A DNA stretch of 64,000 nucleotides. Origin: Panulirus ornatus. Its lineage: Eukaryota; Arthropoda; Malacostraca; Decapoda; Palinuridae. A program made the position numbers and the translations under genes. The DNA lies in assembly GCF_036320965.1 (NCBI RefSeq), contig NC_092270.1:23143440-23207439 (forward strand), written 5' to 3'. Each line of letters starts with the position of its first letter. Position 1 is the stretch's first letter. The notes beneath the pieces were generated by a model. That model saw nothing but the letters and a program-made list of their open reading frames with translations. It searched no databases and was not told the origin of the DNA. Shown piece by piece: positions 34,186 to 46,213 of this stretch.

Positions 34186-36796
34186 GATTTATTTATTTAT
34201 TTATTTTGCTTTGTCACTGTCTCTCACATTAGCGAGGTAGTGCAAGGAAACAGATGAAAGAATGGCCCAACCCACCCACATATGCATGTATATACATATA
34301 TGTCCACACACGCAAATATACATACCTATACATCTCAACGTATACATATATATACACACACAGACATATACATATATACACATGTACATAATTCATACTG
34401 TCTGCCTTTATTCATTCCCATCACCACCCCGCCACATATGAAATAACAACCTCCTCCCCCTCATGTGCGCAAGGTAGTGCTAGGAAAAGACAACAAAGGC
34501 CACATTCGTTCACACTCAGTCTCTAGCTGTCATGTAATAATGCACCGAGACCACAGCTCCCTTTCCACATCCAGGCCCCACAGAACTTTCCATGGTTTAC
34601 CTCAGACGCTTCACATGCCCTAGTTCAATCCATTGACAGCACGTCGATCCCAGTATACCATATCGTTCCAATTCACTCTATTCCTTGCACGCCTTTCACC
34701 CTCCTGCATGTTCAGGCCCCAATCACTCAAAATCTTTTGCACTCCATCTTTCCACCTCCAGTTTGGTCTCCCACTTCTCCTCGTTCCCTCCACCTCTGAC
34801 ACATATATCCTCTTGGTCAATCTTTCCTCACTAATTCTCTCCATGTGACCAAACTATTTCAAAACACCCTCTTCTGCTCTCTCAACCACACTTCTCTCTT
34901 ACCCTATTATTACTGACTCGATCAAACGACCTCACACCACATATTGTCCTCAAACATCTCATTTCCAGCACATCCACACTCCTCCGCCCAACTCTATCTA
35001 TAGCCCACGCCTCGCAACCATATAACGTTGTTGGAACCACTGTTCCTTCAAACATACCCATTTTTGCTTTCCGAGATAATGTTCTCGACTTCCACACATT
35101 TTTCAACACTCCCAGACCTTTCACACCCTCCCCCACCATATGATTCACTTCTGCTTCCATAGTTCCATCCACTGCCAAATCCACTCCCAGATATCTAAAG
35201 CACTTCACTTCCTCCAGTTTTTCTCCATTCAAACTTACCTCCCAATTGACTTGTCCCTCAACCCTACTGAACCTAATAACCTTGCTCTTATTCACATTTA
35301 CTCTCAGCTTTCTTCTTTCACACACTTTACCAAACTCAGTCACCAGCTTCTGCAGTTTCTCACCCGAATCAGCCACCAGGGCTGTATCATCAGCGAACAA
35401 CAACTGACTCACTTTCCAAGCTCTCTCATCCATAACAGAGTGCATACTTGCCCCTCTTTCCAAAACTTGCATTCACCTCCCTAACAACCCTATCCATAAA
35501 CAAATTAAACAACCATGGAGACATCACACACCCTTGCCGCAAACCTACATTCACTGAGAACCAATCACTTTCCTCTCTTCCTACACTTACACATGCCTTA
35601 CATTCTTGATAAAAACTTTTCACTTCTTCTAACAACTTGCCTCCCACACCATATATTCTTAATACCTTCCGCAGAGCATTTCTATCAACTCTGTTGTATG
35701 CCTTCTCCAGATCCATAAATGCTACATACAAATCCATTTGCTTTTCTAAGTATTTCTCACATACCTTCTTCAAAGCAAACACCTGATCCACACATCCTCT
35801 ACCACTTCTGAAGCCACACTGCTCTTCCCCAATCTGATGCTCTGTACATAACTTCATCCTCTCAGTCAATACCCTCCCATATAATTTCCCAAGAATACTC
35901 AACAAACTTATACCTCTGTAATTTGAGCAATCACTTTTATCCCCTTTGTCTTTGTACAATGGCACTATGCAAGCATTCCACCAATCCTCAGGCACCTCAC
36001 CATGAGTCATACATACATTAGATAACCTTACCAACCAGTCAACAACAGTCACCCCCATTTTTAATAAAGTCCACTGCAATGCCATCGAAACCCGCTGCCT
36101 TGCCAGCTTTCATCTTCTGCAAAGCTTTTACTACCTCTTCTCTGTTTACCAAATCATTCTCCCTAACCCTCTCACTTTGCACACCACCTCAACCAAAACA
36201 CCCTATATCTGCCAATCTGTCATCAAACACTTTCAAGAAACCTTCAAATACTCACTCCATCTCCTTCTCACATCACCACTACATGTTATCACCTCCCCAT
36301 TAGCCCCCTTCACTGATGTTCCCATTTGTTCCCTTGTCTTACACACTTTATTTACCTCCTTCCAACACATCTTTTTATTCTCCCTAAAATTTAATGATAC
36401 TCTCACCCCAACTCTCATTTGCCCTCTTTTTCACCTCTTGCACCTTTCTCTTGACCTCCTGCCTCTTTCTTTTATGCATCTCCTAGTCATTTGCATTATT
36501 TCCTTGCAAAAATCGTCCAAATGCCTCTGTCTTTGCTCTCACTAACAATCTTAATTTTTCATCCCACCACTCACTACCCTTTCTAATCTGCCCACCTCCT
36601 ACGCTTCTCATGCCACAAGCATCTTTTGCACAAGCCATCACTGCTTCCCTAAATATACCCCATTCCGTCCCCACTCCCCTTACGTCCTTTGCTCTCACCC
36701 TTTTCCATTCTGTACTCAGTCTCTCCTGGTACTTCCTCACATAAGTCTCCTTCCCAAGGTCACTTACTCTCACCACTCTCTTCACCCCAACATTCT
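34186..36796 (-). mobile_element. RTE-like LINE, old copy, endonuclease C-half to tail
   Basis: Tail (TTTA)n at 34186-34206, long-form 3' UTR, RT in two overlapping frames (35472-34882 and 36085-35426: GFRSGRG, AFMDLEKAYNRVDRNAL, GCVMSPWLFNLFMD, LLFADDTALVADSGE), linker 36120-36480 and endonuclease C-half to 36796 (VVRVSDLGKETYVRKYQ). A frameshift sits between motifs B and C near 35467. It ends head to head against a plus copy. Confidence 0.88.
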
Positions 36797-38376
36797 CTTT
36801 GAAGAATGTACGTGAGAAATACTTAGAAAAGCAAATGGATTTGTATGTAGTATTTATGGATCTGGAGAAGGCATATAATAGAGTTGATAGAGATGCTCTG
36901 TGGAAGGTATTAAGAACATATGGTGTGGGAGGCAAGTTGCTAGAAGCAGTGAAAAGTTTTTATCGGGGATGTAAGGCGTGTGTATGAGTAGGAAGAGAGG
37001 AAAGTGTTTGGTTCTCAGGAGCAAGGGTGCATGATGTCTCCATGGTTGTTTAGTTTGATTATGGACAGGGTTGTTAGGGAGGTGAATGCAAGAGTTTTGG
37101 AGAGAGGGGCAAGCATGCAGTCTGTTGTGGATGAGAGGGCCCAGGAAGTGAGTCAGTTGTTCGCTGATGATACAGTGCTGGTGGCTGATTCATGTGAGAA
37201 ACTGCAGAAGCTGGTGACTGAGTTTGGTAAAGTGTGTGAAAAGAAAGCTGAGAGTAAATGTGAATAAGAGCAAGGTTATTAGGTACAGTAGGGTTGAGGA
37301 ACATGTCTATTGAGAGGTAAGTCTGAATGGAGAAAAACTGGAGGAAGTGGAGTGTTTTAGATATATGGGAGTAGATTTGGCAGTGGATGGGACTATGGAA
37401 GTGGAAGTGAGTCATAGGGTTGGGGAAGGGATGAAAGTTCTGGGAGTGTTGAAAAATGTGTGGAAGTTGAGAATGTTATCTTGGAAAGCAAAAATGGGTA
37501 TGTTTGAAGGAATAGTTGTTTCAACAATGTTGTATGGTTGCGAGGCGTGGGCTATAGATAGAGGTGTGCAGAGGAGGGTGGATGTGTTGGAAATGAGATG
37601 TTGGAGGATAATATGTGGTGTGAGGTGGTTTGATCGAGTAAGTAATGAAAGGGTAAGAGAGATGTGTGGTAATAAAAAGAGTGTGGTTAAGAAAGGAGAA
37701 GAGGGTGTTTTGAAATGGTTTGGTCACATGGAGAGAATAAGTGAGGAAAGATTGACCAAGAGGATATATGTGTCAGAGGTGGAGGGAACGAGGAGAAGTG
37801 GGAGACCAAATTGGAGGTGGAAAGATGGAGTGAAAAAGATTTTGAATGATTGGGGCCTGAACATATGCAGGAGGGTGAAAGGCGTGCAAGGAATAGAGTG
37901 AATTGGAACGATGTGGTATACTGAGGTCGACCTGCTGTCAGTGGATTGAACAGGGTATGTGAAGCATCTGGGGTAAACCATGGAAAGTTTTGTGGGGCCT
38001 GGATGTGGAAAGGGAGCTGTTGTGTTGTTGCATTATACATGACAGCTAGTATCTGAATGTGAACGAATGTGGCCTTTGTTGTCTTTTCCTAGTGCTACCT
38101 CGCACACATACGGGGGGGAGGGGGTTGTCATTTCATGTTTGGCGGGGTGGCAATGGGAATGAATAAGGGCAGACAGTATGAATTATGTACATGTGCATAT
38201 ATGTATGTCTGTGTGTGTATATATATGTATACGTTGAGATGTATAGGTATGTATATGTGCTGTGTGTGGACGTGTATGTATATACATGTGTATGTGGGTG
38301 GGTTGGGCCATTCTTTTGTCTGTTTCCTTGCGCTACCTCGCTAACGCAGGAGACAGCAACAAAGTATAATAGATAT
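36797..38376 (+). mobile_element. RTE-like LINE, old copy, RT to tail
   Basis: 5'-truncated at TTTGAAGAATGTACGTG. RT pieces: 36799-36987 (FMDLEKAYNRVDRDAL), 37004-37267 (GCMMSPWLFSLIMD, LFADDTVLVADS), 37347-37901 (YMGVDLAVDG, MLYGCEAWAIDR, RPNWRWKDG), separated by stops and shifts. Long-form 3' UTR with both hairpin modules, ending near 38376. Confidence 0.88.
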
Positions 38377-38394
38377 AGAATATATTTAAATGCC

Positions 38395-38560
38395 CATACA
38401 CAAGGGGAATACGCGGGAAGTATTCTTTCTCCCTTATCCCTGGGTATATATATATTAAAAAGCCACGGTGACATCACACAGCCCTGCCTCACACCTGCAT
38501 GTATCCCAGAACTTTTGCTCAGCTCTCCATCCACACTCACTCACGCTTTGGGAATAAAGT
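38395..38560 (-). mobile_element. Two short LINE fragments
   Basis: 38395-38447 is the reverse complement of the RTE 5' UTR start (AGGGATAAGGGAGAAAGAAT). 38457-38560 on the minus strand reads SVDGELSKSSGIHAGVRQGCVM, an RT motif-B block of the sister family (compare VDGELSKSFGVHVG near 31830). A short GATA-type repeat follows at 38568-38587. Confidence 0.55.
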
Positions 38561-38694
38561 TATGATGATAGAGAGATAGATAGATTGTTTGTGTATTTGC
38601 ATTATTCCTCATACAAAGATGGAATAACAACAGAATGGATAAGAAAAAGATATTATCAATTTCTGTAACAGGTTCCTGTGTTTTCTTCCATCAG

Positions 38695-38903
38695 GTGTCC
38701 ACGGAGCACTAATGGTTTATGAAGTCCGATTTACTTCAGAGCTCCTTGCTTCCCTCCTCTCAATCCCATGCGGAAAAACTCTTCTTAGACGACACCTCAA
38801 CACTCATTTTAAGGAACTGGTTGGCCGATCTGTTGTTCAGGAGAAAAGGGAATTGGAAGCTGCATCTGGTTACACTCCACTTACTACCTCGGCTAAAGTC
38901 AAG
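38695..38903 (+). CDS. Liprin-beta: Liprin-beta, exon D (end of SAM3)
   Basis: The acceptor TTTTCTTCCATCAG ends at 38694 and the donor GTCTGT starts at 38904 after AAG. The first two bases complete the Gly codon left open by exon C, followed by 69 codons in phase 0. It encodes VHGALMVYEVRFTSELLA, the core of SAM3, then NKTLLRRHL-like KTLLRRHLNTHFKELVG and a charged segment ending TTSAKVK. Order and content match the C-terminal half of liprin-beta SAM3 and its following linker. A copy of the RTE element begins about 33 bp after the donor site. Confidence 0.97.
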
Positions 38904-38936
38904 GTCTGTATCTTAAAGCTTTTTAAAATCACACAT

Positions 38937-40160
38937 CCCAGAGTTAGGGGAGAAGGAATTCTGCCCCTGTATTCCCTTCATGTCATAGAAGGCAACTTAA
39001 AGGGGCGGGAGTCGGGGGGCTGGAAACCCTCCTGTTCTTGTATAAATTCTAAAAGAGAAAATAGAGGGAGCTAGGCAGGGAGTGCTTATCTTCCTCGAAG
39101 GCTCAGGCTGGGGTGTCTAGATGTATAAGGATGTAACCAAGATGAGAAGAGGAGAGATAGGTTTTATGTTTGAAAAAAAGAAACCTGGGTGTTCTGGCTC
39201 TGAGTGAAACAAAGTTCAAGGATAAAGGGAAAGAGTGAGTTGGAAATGTCAGTAAAGTAAAGTCAGGGGTTGATGAGAGGACTAGAGCTAAGGAAAGACA
39301 AGCACTACTTCAGAAGCAAGAGTTGTGGGGATGTGTCACAGTATGTAAGGAAGTAAATTCTAGATTGATGTAGATAAAACTGAAAGTGGATGATGAGAGA
39401 TGGGTGATTAGTAGTCCTTATGCACCTGGCCATGAGAAGAAAGATCAAGAGAAGCGAGTTTTTGGGAGCAGCTGAGTGAGTGTGTCAGCAGTTTTGACAT
39501 ACGAAACCATGTATTAATGATGGGTGATTTAAATGCAAAGGTAATTAATGTGGCAGTTGAAGGTAAAATTGGGGTGCATGGGGTTTTCAGTGTTATGAAT
39601 GGAAATGATGAAGAGCTTGTGGACTGGTGATTAGGAATACGTTTTAAAAAGAGTATACGTATGTGAGTAGGAGAGATGGTCAGTGAGCATTATTAGATTA
39701 GGTATAAATTGATAAGTGTGTAAAAGAGAGATTTTTGGATGTAAATGTGCTGAGAGGGGCAGCTGGTGGGATGTCTGATCACTCTCTTGAGGAGACAAGG
39801 ATAAAGATTTGTAGAGGTTTTCAAAAAAAGAGGAAACAGTGTCGGGTAGAAGAAAATGGTGAGAGTAAGTGAGCTTTGAAAGGAGAAGTGGGAGAAGAAG
39901 TACCTCAAAAGATAGTGTGAAGAATTGCAAAAGGACAGAGTTGATGAAATGAAAGGATTGGGTGAGGAATGAGAAATATTTAGGGAAACAGTGATGGCAT
40001 GTGCAAGAGATACATGTGGCATGTGAAAGGTGGGATTTGGGCAGATTAGAAAGGGTAGTGAGTGGTGGGATGAAGAAGTAGAATTGCTAGTGAAAGAGAA
40101 GAGAGGAGCATTTGGGTGGTACTTACAGGGAAGGAGTGCAAATGTTAGAGAAATATATGA
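38937..40160 (+). mobile_element. RTE-like LINE, old full-length copy, 5' UTR and endonuclease
   Basis: Starts about 33 bp after the exon D donor with a diverged 5' UTR (ATCCCAGAGTTAGGGGAG, GTCGGGGGGCTGGAAACCC). Endonuclease pieces: ALSETKFKDKG near 39200, SPYAPGHEKKDQEK near 39415, MGDLNAKVINVAVEG near 39520 and MSDHSLEETRIKICRGF near 39770. All are frame-broken. Interrupted at 40160. Confidence 0.8.
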
Positions 40161-40500
40161 GATTTTTTTTTTTTTCTTATTTTGCTCCAGTCACAGACAA
40201 AAGTCCACATCAAGGACGGTCCTTAATTGAAATATAGAGAATCACGAAACGGGAAAAGAAATGACAAGGGAAAGTATTTTAGAGGACATGAAAAACCTGT
40301 CTTTTGAAATATGCCAGGTCATAGTTATTGGGAAAGACATGAGAAGGTAGAGAGTTCAAAGCTTCAACTTATAGGGATAGAAGCAGGTATCAAAATGGCA
40401 CACACCTCGAGTTGCTGATGGCCACACAATAATCATGTGATGCAGCAGCTTGCTGAGTATTGAATGGGCTAGTTAGTGGTGTGAGCACACCTGGTTAAGA
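40161..40500 (-). mobile_element. Unidentified 340-bp insert in RTE
   Basis: Sequence unrelated to RTE splits the EN-RT linker of the surrounding copy. It begins with a T run (40161-40173), as if a poly(A)-tailed element were inserted on the minus strand, and ends near CACACCTGGTTAAG. No coding capacity; not recognised. A SINE is possible. Confidence 0.5.
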
Positions 40501-42450
40501 GGAAAGTGCAAGGGTTGAAAAAAAGGGAAATGAGAGTTGGGGTGAGTGAGTATCGGTAAACTTTAAGGAGAATAAGAAGATATTTTGGAAGGAGGTAAAT
40601 AATGTGTGAAAGACTAATGAATGGGAACATTAGTGATATATATAGTTAGACATCAGTGAAGGTGGCAAAAGGGGAAATGATAACAGGTAGTGATGAAGTA
40701 ATAAGTAGATAGTGAGTATTTTGAAGGACTGTTAAATATGTTTGATGATAAAATGGCAGATGTAGTGTGTTTCGGTCAGGGTGCTATGCAAAGTGAGAGA
40801 GTCTTAGAGAGTGGTCTGGTGAAAAGAGAAGAGGTGGTGAAACCTTGTGCAAGATGAAAAGTGGCAAGGTAACTGGAGTGGAAGGTATTACTGTTAAATT
40901 TATTAGGAAAGGGGGGGTGGGGTGACTGTGTTGTTTATTAGTTGTATGGATATTTAGTGTATGTATGAATCATGGTGAGGTGCCTGAGGATTGGCAAAAT
41001 GCATGTTTAGTGCCATTGTTTAAAGGCAAGGGGAATAACAGTGAGTGTTTATACTAGAGACACATCAGTTTGTTGAATATACCTGGTAAGTTATACTGAA
41101 GGGTATTGATTGAGAGGGGGAAGGCTAAGCATCAGATGGAGGAGGAGCGGTGTGGTGTCAGAAGTGGTAGAAGATGTGTGGATCAGGTGTTTGCTTTAAA
41201 GAATGTGTGTAAGAAATGTTTAGAAAAACAAATGGATTTGCTTATGGCATTTATGAATCTGGAGAAGGCAAATGGGAGGGTCGATAGAGATGCTTTATGG
41301 AAGGTCTTAAGAATACATGGTGTTGGATGCAAGATGCTAGAAGCAGTGGGAAGTTTTTATCAAGGAAGTAAGGCTTGTGTATGAGTAGGAAGACTGGAAC
41401 AAGTGAAGGTCGGTTTGCAACAGGTGTGTGATGTCACCATGGTTGTTCAATTTGTTTATGGATGGAGTGGTAAGGGATGTAAATTCGAGAGTCTTGAAGA
41501 GAGGGGCGGGTATACAGTCTGTGGGGATGAGAGGGCCTGGGAAGTGGGTCAGTTTGTTTGCTGATGATACAGCTCTGGTGGTATATTTGAGCAAGAAATT
41601 TTAGAAGTGGGTGACTGAGTTTGGAAGTGTGTGAATGGAGAAAGTTGAGAGTGTATGTGGATAAAAGCAAGATTAATAAATTCAGCAGGGTTGAGGAACA
41701 AGTTAGTTTGGGGTGTGAGTTTGAATAGAGAAAAATGGAGGAAGTGAAGTGTTTTAGATATCTGGAAGTGGACATGGCAACGAATGGGACCATGGAAGTG
41801 GAAGCAAGTCAGGAGGAGGGAGTGGCAAAGGTTCTAGGTGTACTGAAGAATGTGTGGAAAGAGAGAATGTTGTTATCTTGGAGAGCAAAAATGAGTATGT
41901 TTAAAGGAATGATAGTTCCAACAATGTCATATGGTTGTGAGGCATGGGCTATAAATAAGGTTGTGCAGAAGAGGGTGTGTGTGTGTGGTGTGAGGTGGTT
42001 TGATTGAGTAAGTAATGTACAGGTTAGAGAAATGTGCGGTAATAAAAGGAGTGTGGTTGAGAGGGCAGAAGATGGTGTGCTGAGAAGGTTTGGACATATA
42101 GAAAGAATGAGTGAGGAAAGGTTGACAAAGAGGATATATAAGTTAGAAATGGAGGGAACAAGTTGAATGGGGTGACTAAATTGGAGATGGAAGGATGGAA
42201 AGAAAAAGATTTTGAGTGAGTGAGGCCTCAAATATGCAGGAGGGTGAAAGGCATGCATGGGATAGAGTGAATTGGAATGATTTCATATACGGAATAGGTG
42301 TGCTATCAGTGAGCTGAACCAGGGCATCCAAGGTAAGCCTGTATGTGGATTGGGAGCTGTGGTTTCAGTGCATTACATAACATGACAGCTAGAGAATGAG
42401 TGTGAGCAGATGGGATCTTTCTTCATGTGTTTCTGGTGCTACCTTGCTAT
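40501..42450 (+). mobile_element. RTE-like LINE, old full-length copy, linker, RT and partial 3' UTR
   Basis: Continues the copy begun at 38937. Linker from 40501, RT with many stops: MEEERCGVRSGRRCVDQVF (41106-41384), FMNLEKANGRVDRDAL, LFADDTALVV near 41558 and MSYGCEAWAINKVV near 41930. The 3' UTR stops after the first hairpin module (GGTGCTACCTTGCT). Excluding the insert the element is about 3.2 kb. Confidence 0.82.
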
Positions 42451-42470
42451 ATATGTATATATATACATTA

Positions 42471-42633
42471 TTTTTTTTTTTTTTATTACACTTTGCCGCT
42501 GTCTCCCGTGTCAGCGAGGTAGCGCAAGGAAACAGATGAAAGAATGGCCCGACCCACCCACATACACATGTATATACATACACGTCCACACACAGCACAT
42601 ATACATATCTATACATCTCAACGTATATATATA
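42471..42633 (-). mobile_element. RTE long-form 3' UTR tail fragment
   Basis: Poly(T) then terminal module TTTGCCGCTGTCTCCCG and the distal long-form 3' UTR on the minus strand. It stops at CAACGTATATATATAT, exactly where the next minus copy's poly(T) begins: insertion into a TA-rich segment. Confidence 0.8.
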
Positions 42634-44260
42634 TTTTTTTTTTTTTTTTTTTTTATACTTTGTCGCTGTCTCCCGCGTTTGCGAGGTAGCGCAAGGAAAC
42701 AGACGAAAGAAATGGCCCAACCCCCCCCCCATACACATGTACATACACACGTCCACACACGCAAATATACATACCTACACAGCTTTCCATGGTTTACCCC
42801 AGACGCTTCACACGCCTTGCTTCAATCCACTGACAGCACGTCAACCCCTGTATACCACATGACTCCAATTCACTCTATTTCTTGCCCTCCTTTCACCCTC
42901 CTGCATGTTCAGGCCCCGATCACACAAAATCTTTTTCACTCCATCTTTCCACCTCCAATTTGGTCTCCCTCTTCTCCTCGTTCCCTCCACCTCCGACACA
43001 TATATCCTCTTGGTTAATCTCTCCTCACTCATTCTCTCCATGTGCCCAAACCATTTCAAAACACCCTCTTCTGCTCTCTCAACCACGCTCTTTTTATTTC
43101 CACACATCTCTCTTACCCTTACGTTACTTACTCGATCAAACCACCTCACACCACACATTGTCCTCAAACATCTCATTTCCAGCACATCCATCCTCCTGCG
43201 CACATCTCTATCCATAGCCCACGCCTCGCAACCATACAACATTGTTGGAACCACTATTCCCTCAAACATACCCATTTTTGCTTTCCGAGATAATGTTCTC
43301 GACTTCCACACATTTTTCAAGGCTCCCAAAATTTTCGCCCCCTCCCCCACCCTATGTTCCACTTCCGCTTCCATGGTTCCATCCGCTGACAGATCCACTC
43401 CCAGATATCTAAAACACTTCACTTCCTCCAGTTTTTCTCCATTCAAACTCACCTCCCAATTGACTTGACCCTCACCCCTACTGTACCTAATAACCTTGCT
43501 CTTATTCACATTTACTCTCAACTTTCTTCTTCCACACACTTTACCAAACTCAGTCACCAGCTTCTGCAGTTTCTCACATGAATCAGCCACCAGCGCTGTA
43601 TCATCAGCGAACAACAACTGACTCACTTCCCAAGCTCTCTCATCCCCAACAGACTTCATACTTGCCCCTCTTTCCAGGACTCTTGCATTTACCTCCCTTA
43701 CAACCCCATCCATAAACAAATTAAACAACCATGGAGACATCACACACCCCTGCCGCAAACCTACATTCACTGAGAACCAATCACTTTCCTCTCTTCCTAC
43801 ACGTACACATGCCTTACATCCTCGATAAAAACTTTTCACTGCTTCTAACAACTTGCCTCCCACACCATATATTCTTAATACCTTCCACAGAGCATCCCTA
43901 TCAACTCTATCATATGCCTTCTCCAGATCCATAAATGCTACATACAAATCCATTTGCTTTTCTAAGTATTTCTCACATACATTCTTCAAAGCAAACACCT
44001 GATCCACACATCCTCTACCACTTCTGAAACCGCACTGCTCTTCCCCAATCTGATGCTCTGTACATGCCTTCACCCTCTCAATCAATACCCTCCCATATAA
44101 TTTACCAGGAATACTCAACAAACTTATACCTCTGTAATTTGAGCACTCACTCTTATCCCCTTTGCCTTTGTACAATGGCACTATGCACACATTCCGCCAA
44201 TCCTCAGGCACCTCACCATGAGTCATACATACATTAAATAACCTTACCAACCAGTCAACA

Positions 44261-44264
<4 letters not shown>
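42634..44264 (-). mobile_element. RTE-like LINE, young copy, minus arm
   Basis: Poly(T) 42634-42654, short-form 3' UTR, full RT from CIVDWLVRLFNV to VVYRG. It is a sister of the copy at 6218: both carry SRGEGQVN, VDLSADG, MDRDVRRRMDV and NWSHVVYRG. 5'-truncated into a (TA)n tract. Confidence 0.92.
42841..44264 (-). CDS. RTE reverse transcriptase, young copy
   Basis: About 475 codons open from CIVDWLVRLFNVCMTHGEV to VVYRG with all RT motifs: GFRSGRG, AFMDLEKAYDRVD, GLRQGCVMSPWLF, LLFADDTALVADS. The frame stays open further into the TA repeat (Ile/Tyr codons), which is not element sequence. No endonuclease and no native start codon, so it probably cannot mobilise itself. Confidence 0.85.

Positions 44265-44308
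<44 letters not shown>
44265..44308. repeat. (AT)n microsatellite
   Basis: 44 bases of pure AT repeat joining the 5' ends of two young RTE copies in opposite orientation. Confidence 0.95.
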
Positions 44309-44310
<2 letters not shown>

Positions 44311-45612
44311 ATTTGTATGTAGCATTTATGGATCTGGAGAAGGCATATGATAGAGTTGATAGAGATGCTCTGTGGAAGGTATTAAGATTATATGGTGTGG
44401 GAGGAAAGTTGTTAGAAGCAGTGAAAAGTTTTTATCGAGGATGTAAGGCATGTGTACGTGTAGGAAGAGAGGAAAGTGATTGGTTCTCAGTGAATGTAGG
44501 TTTGCGGCAGGGGTGTGTGATGTCTCCATGGTTGTTTAATTTGTTTATGGATGGGGTTGTTAGGGAGGTGAATGCAAGAGTTTTGGAAAGAGGGGCAAGT
44601 ATGAAGTCTGTTGGGGATGAGAGAGCTTGGGAAGTGAGTCAGTTGTTGTTCGCTGATGATACAGCGCTGGTGGCTGATTCATGTGAGAAACTGCAGAAGC
44701 TGGTGACTGAGTTTGGAAAAGTGTGTGGAAGAAGAAAGTTAAGAGTAAATGTGAATAAGAGCAAGGTTATTAGGTACAGTAGGGTTGAGGGTCAAGTCAA
44801 TTGGGAGGTGAGTTTGAATGGAGAAAAACTGGAGGAAGTGAAGTGTTTTAGATATCTGGGAGTGGATCTGGCAGCGGATGGAACCATGGAAGCAGAGGTG
44901 GATCATAGGGTGGGGGAGGGGGCGAAAATCCTGGGGGCCTTGAAGAATGTGTGGAAGTCGAGAACATTATCTCGGAAAGCAAAAAATGGGTATGTTTGAA
45001 GGAATAGTGGTTCCAACAATGTTGTATGGTTGCGAGGCGTGGGCTATGGATAGAGATGTGCGCAGGAGGATGGATGTGCTGGAAATGAGATGTTTGAGGA
45101 CAATGTGTGGTGTGAGGTGGTTTGATCGAGTGAGCAACGTAAGGGTAAGAGAGATGTGTGGAAATAAAAAGAGCGTGGTTGAGAGAGCAGAAGAGGGTGT
45201 TTTGAAGTGGTTTGGGCATATGGAGAGGATGAGTGAGGAAAGATTGACCAAGAGGATATATGTGTCGGAGGTGGAGGGAACAAGGAGAAGAGGGAGACCA
45301 AATTGGAGGTGGAAAGATGGAGTGAAAAAGATTTTGTGTGATCGGGGCCTGAACATGCAGGAGGGTGAAAGGAGGGCAAAGAATAGAGTGAATTGGAGCG
45401 ATGTGGTATACCGGGGTTGACGTGCTGTCAGTGGATTGAATCAGGGCATGTGAAGCGTCTGGGGTAAACCATGGAAAGCTGTGTAGGTATGTATATTTGC
45501 GTGTGTGGGCGTATGTATATACATGTGCATGGGGGGGGTTGGGCCATTTCTTTCGTCTTTTTCCTTGTGCTACCTCGCAAACGCGGGAGACAGCGACAAA
45601 GTATAATAAAAT
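44309..45612 (+). mobile_element. RTE-like LINE, young copy, plus arm
   Basis: 5'-truncated at GGATTTGTATGTAGC. RT is open 44307-44999, then an extra A in an A run near 44985 shifts the frame, which resumes at 44947-45420. Short-form 3' UTR and terminal hairpin. Single-base damage only, so recent. Confidence 0.92.
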
Positions 45613-45616
45613 ATAA

Positions 45617-45705
<89 letters not shown>
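45613..45705. repeat. A-rich/(TA)n microsatellite
   Basis: About 85 bases of TA repeat after an A-rich tail. It forms the left flank of the palindromic pair of small elements. Confidence 0.95.
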
Positions 45706-45707
<2 letters not shown>

Positions 45708-45971
45708 TTTCTTTCATACTATTCGCCATTTCCCACATTAGCGAGGTAGCATTGAGAACAGAGGACTGGGCCCTTGAGGGAATATCCTCACCTGGGCCCC
45801 TTCTCTGTTCCCTCTTTTGGAAAATTAAAAAAAAAAGTGAGAGGGGAGGATTTCCAGCCCCCCGCTCCCTCCCCTTTTAGTCGCCTTCTACGACACGCAG
45901 GGAATTCGTGGGAAGTATTCTTTCTCCCCTATCCCCAGGAGGGAGCGGGGGGCTGGAAATCCTCCGCTCTC

Positions 45972-46012
<41 letters not shown>

Positions 46013-46129
46013 CCAAAAGAGGGAACAGAGAAGGGGCCCAGGTGAGGATATTCCCTCAAGGGCCCAGTCCTCTGTTCTCAACGCTACCTCGCTAATGCGG
46101 GAAATGGCGAATAGTATGAAAGAAAGAAA

Positions 46130-46131
<2 letters not shown>
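45706..46131. mobile_element. Head-to-head palindrome of the small non-autonomous element
   Basis: A minus full copy (45706-45939, tail CATACTATTCGCCATTTCCC first, ATCCCCAGG last) is followed at once by a plus copy that starts inside the 5' half (GGGAGCGGGGGGCTGG, 45940-46131). Arms of about 180-190 bp are near-perfect reverse complements around a roughly 55-base centre. Long A/T-run interruptions differ between arms. Confidence 0.85.

Positions 46132-46211
<80 letters not shown>
46132..46211. repeat. (TA)n microsatellite
   Basis: About 80 bases of TA repeat flanking the palindrome on the right. Confidence 0.95.

Positions 46212-46213
<2 letters not shown>

Noticed and set aside
27777..38903. 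Kazrin instead of liprin-beta
   Set aside because: Kazrin has a similar SAM triplet, but WTNHRVMEWLR, APNLRGSG and HRKKLQL together with the RRGG.RATA..RLGW lead-in fit liprin-beta.
45706..46131. Long terminal repeats or a DNA transposon with long inverted termini
   Set aside because: The arms are two copies of the small RTE-derived element with LINE-like tails. No flanking target duplication or transposase is visible, though a fold-back unit remains possible and is listed as a finding.
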